Positions 62,741 to 64,000 of a stretch of 64,000 nucleotides of DNA are shown in pieces. A model generated the notes under the pieces. The model saw only the letters and a list, made by a program, of their open reading frames with translations. It did not search any database and was not told the DNA's origin. The stretch's first letter is position 1. The number at the start of each line of letters is the position of its first letter. The stretch spans positions 10,679,591 to 10,743,590 of the forward strand of contig JALIRH010000026.1 of the NCBI GenBank assembly GCA_023055505.1, read 5' to 3'. This stretch comes from Callipepla californica brunnescens. Taxonomy: Eukaryota; Chordata; Aves; Galliformes; Odontophoridae. Made by a program: the position numbers and the translations under genes.

Positions 62741-64000
62741 TGAAACATATACCACACTCCAACCATGGAGAGAGAGAAAAAATCCTATTCAGCAGCTGCA
62801 TTAATGTTTTCCATTGTAGAAGCAGTTTTGAACTCTGCTGCTGTTTTTGGATGTAACACAGTTTAGCGTAAAATCAATTCACTGTTAACTCCATAGTGGT
62901 TAGATGTTATAGGCCAGCAACGTTTCTTATTTTTAGTTACTTTTTATTTGTGACTGAGAAACTCTGGAAAAACTTAAGAAAGGCACTTGGCCCACTTGAA
63001 TTCTTCCATTAGCGAACACTGGCACTCTCCAAACGTCTAGGTTTCTCAGGCTTGGCTCAAATAGAATAAGATAAATAAATAAACACCAACAACATACATA
63101 CACTAAAACCTCACCACTTTTTGGCTTTACTGTTTCATTTTGAACAGGTGTTGAATACTTAATTTGTGACGTTTCCAGCAACCCACTTGGCTATGCCTGC
63201 AGATGAAACTTATGTTTTTACTCTTCTGTTTCATAAAAGTATTACACTGATATAACAGCAGCCCATCATCTGTATATAATACCTTTGTTATATCTAATCT
63301 GTCAGATTTCCCTCCAAAACATCTGGGCCATGGATATTCAATTGGGAAAAATAAATAGAAATAAATACCTGACTCATAAAGCTGTATATCATTGATAACC
63401 AATCAGCACAGTGATAGAAATACAGGAAAAGGGGAGAATAAAAGCAGAAAGAAAAAGAAATGGAAGGCATAGAAAAATCTCCAAAGTGAATTACATTTTA
63501 GAGCAGTGAAAAATGAAAACATAGGGACTAGAGTGGATTTCCAAGCATGCTGAGAACTGCCTTAATTTGTCTCCTTTGAGGTGGCTCCTACACTATGAGT
63601 CCCATAAAGGCAGACATAGATTAGTGCAAGGATAGTCAAACTTTGCCTTCTGAGGTACGTGTAGCTTGCAAGCAGCTCAAGTGCACTCTCGGGCTGACAA
63701 TGAGTCATATGGCCAGGAACAAGGCTAAGCAATCATGCAACTACTGTGGCAATCCAAATCTGTGGCTGTAGAAGGAAGTGAGTTAGCAGGGAGGGCAGAA
63801 GCCACTATTGCTAACTTTCACTGGTGTGTGGTTTTACAATCTCCATTCCTGTTTTGTGGTGAGAGGCCACAGTCATCCCCTGGTTGAACTGCACCCACTG
63901 CTTCTCCCTCGCTGTCTGTCCAAGATATGATTCTGATGGCTTTCAGCCACTTAAGGTATTTGGCATAGAAATCCTTGGAGAGGAAGTTGCTTGCCCTTGT
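62741..64000. other. Unannotated non-coding stretch
   Basis: No gene or certain repeat is recognised. A short segment near 63630-63700 (GATAGTCAAACTTTGCC and nearby) faintly resembles the ends of old hAT-type elements, but not enough to call. Confidence 0.5.

Noticed and set aside
63630..63700. Possible hAT-type terminal sequence
   Set aside because: Only a short CAAACTTTGCC-like string is similar. No matching inverted end or 8-bp target duplication could be found in the window.
1..64000. Bacterial-type systems (operons, CRISPR, phage or insertion sequences)
   Set aside because: No long ORFs, direct-repeat arrays or ribosome-binding patterns are present. CR1 and MIR fragments show this is vertebrate DNA.
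1..64000. Known microRNAs and tRNAs
   Set aside because: I looked by eye for common conserved mature sequences (let-7, miR-9, miR-124, miR-137, miR-218 and others) and for intact tRNA A and B boxes, and found none. A structure search could still reveal lineage-specific hairpins.

Overview
This window reads as non-coding vertebrate DNA, most likely from a bird. The main evidence is two short fragments shaped like the 3' end of CR1 LINEs (near 9.8 kb and 12.5 kb). Both end in the ATTCTATGATTCT-type tail typical of avian CR1. There is also one old MIR-type SINE fragment near 19.7 kb, few recognisable repeats overall, many A-rich tracts and microsatellites, and no CpG island that I can see. A crocodilian or turtle cannot be strictly excluded, because CR1 occurs there too.

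I found no coding exon, rRNA, tRNA, known microRNA, CRISPR array, insertion sequence or operon that I can name. The longest open frames carry no domain I recognise. They lie where base composition alone makes stops rare (28.9-29.6 kb, GC-richer and strongly pyrimidine-biased on the minus strand) or overlap open frames on the other strand. I read the window as an intron or intergenic desert.

Layout. 0-3.7 kb: unannotated, with a TAAT-rich candidate regulatory block at 2.25-2.7 kb. 3.8-8.6 kb: a stretch unusually poor in stops, with plus-strand frames of about 150-200 codons broken by only a few stops; this may be the relic of a large ORF, but I could not identify it. 9.8 and 12.5 kb: CR1 fragments. 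13-19.7 kb: poly-A and polypyrimidine tracts, an 18-bp palindrome with two E-boxes, and MIR-like sequence. 20-28 kb: mostly featureless, with one weak exon-like interval near 22.85 kb. 28.3-29.6 kb: a purine-rich block followed by a GC-richer block with an 8+8 bp hairpin. 30-64 kb: AT-rich desert with microsatellites, two G-quadruplex-capable runs and several TAAT/POU/forkhead-rich blocks that look like conserved non-coding elements (38.0-38.45, 49.3-49.45, 57.83-58.14, 61.96-62.21 and 62.54-62.74 kb).

No new biological system can be claimed. The two items most worth checking are the stop-poor 3.8-8.6 kb tract and the homeodomain-site-rich block at 38 kb. Conservation and transcription, which decide most calls here, cannot be seen from one sequence.
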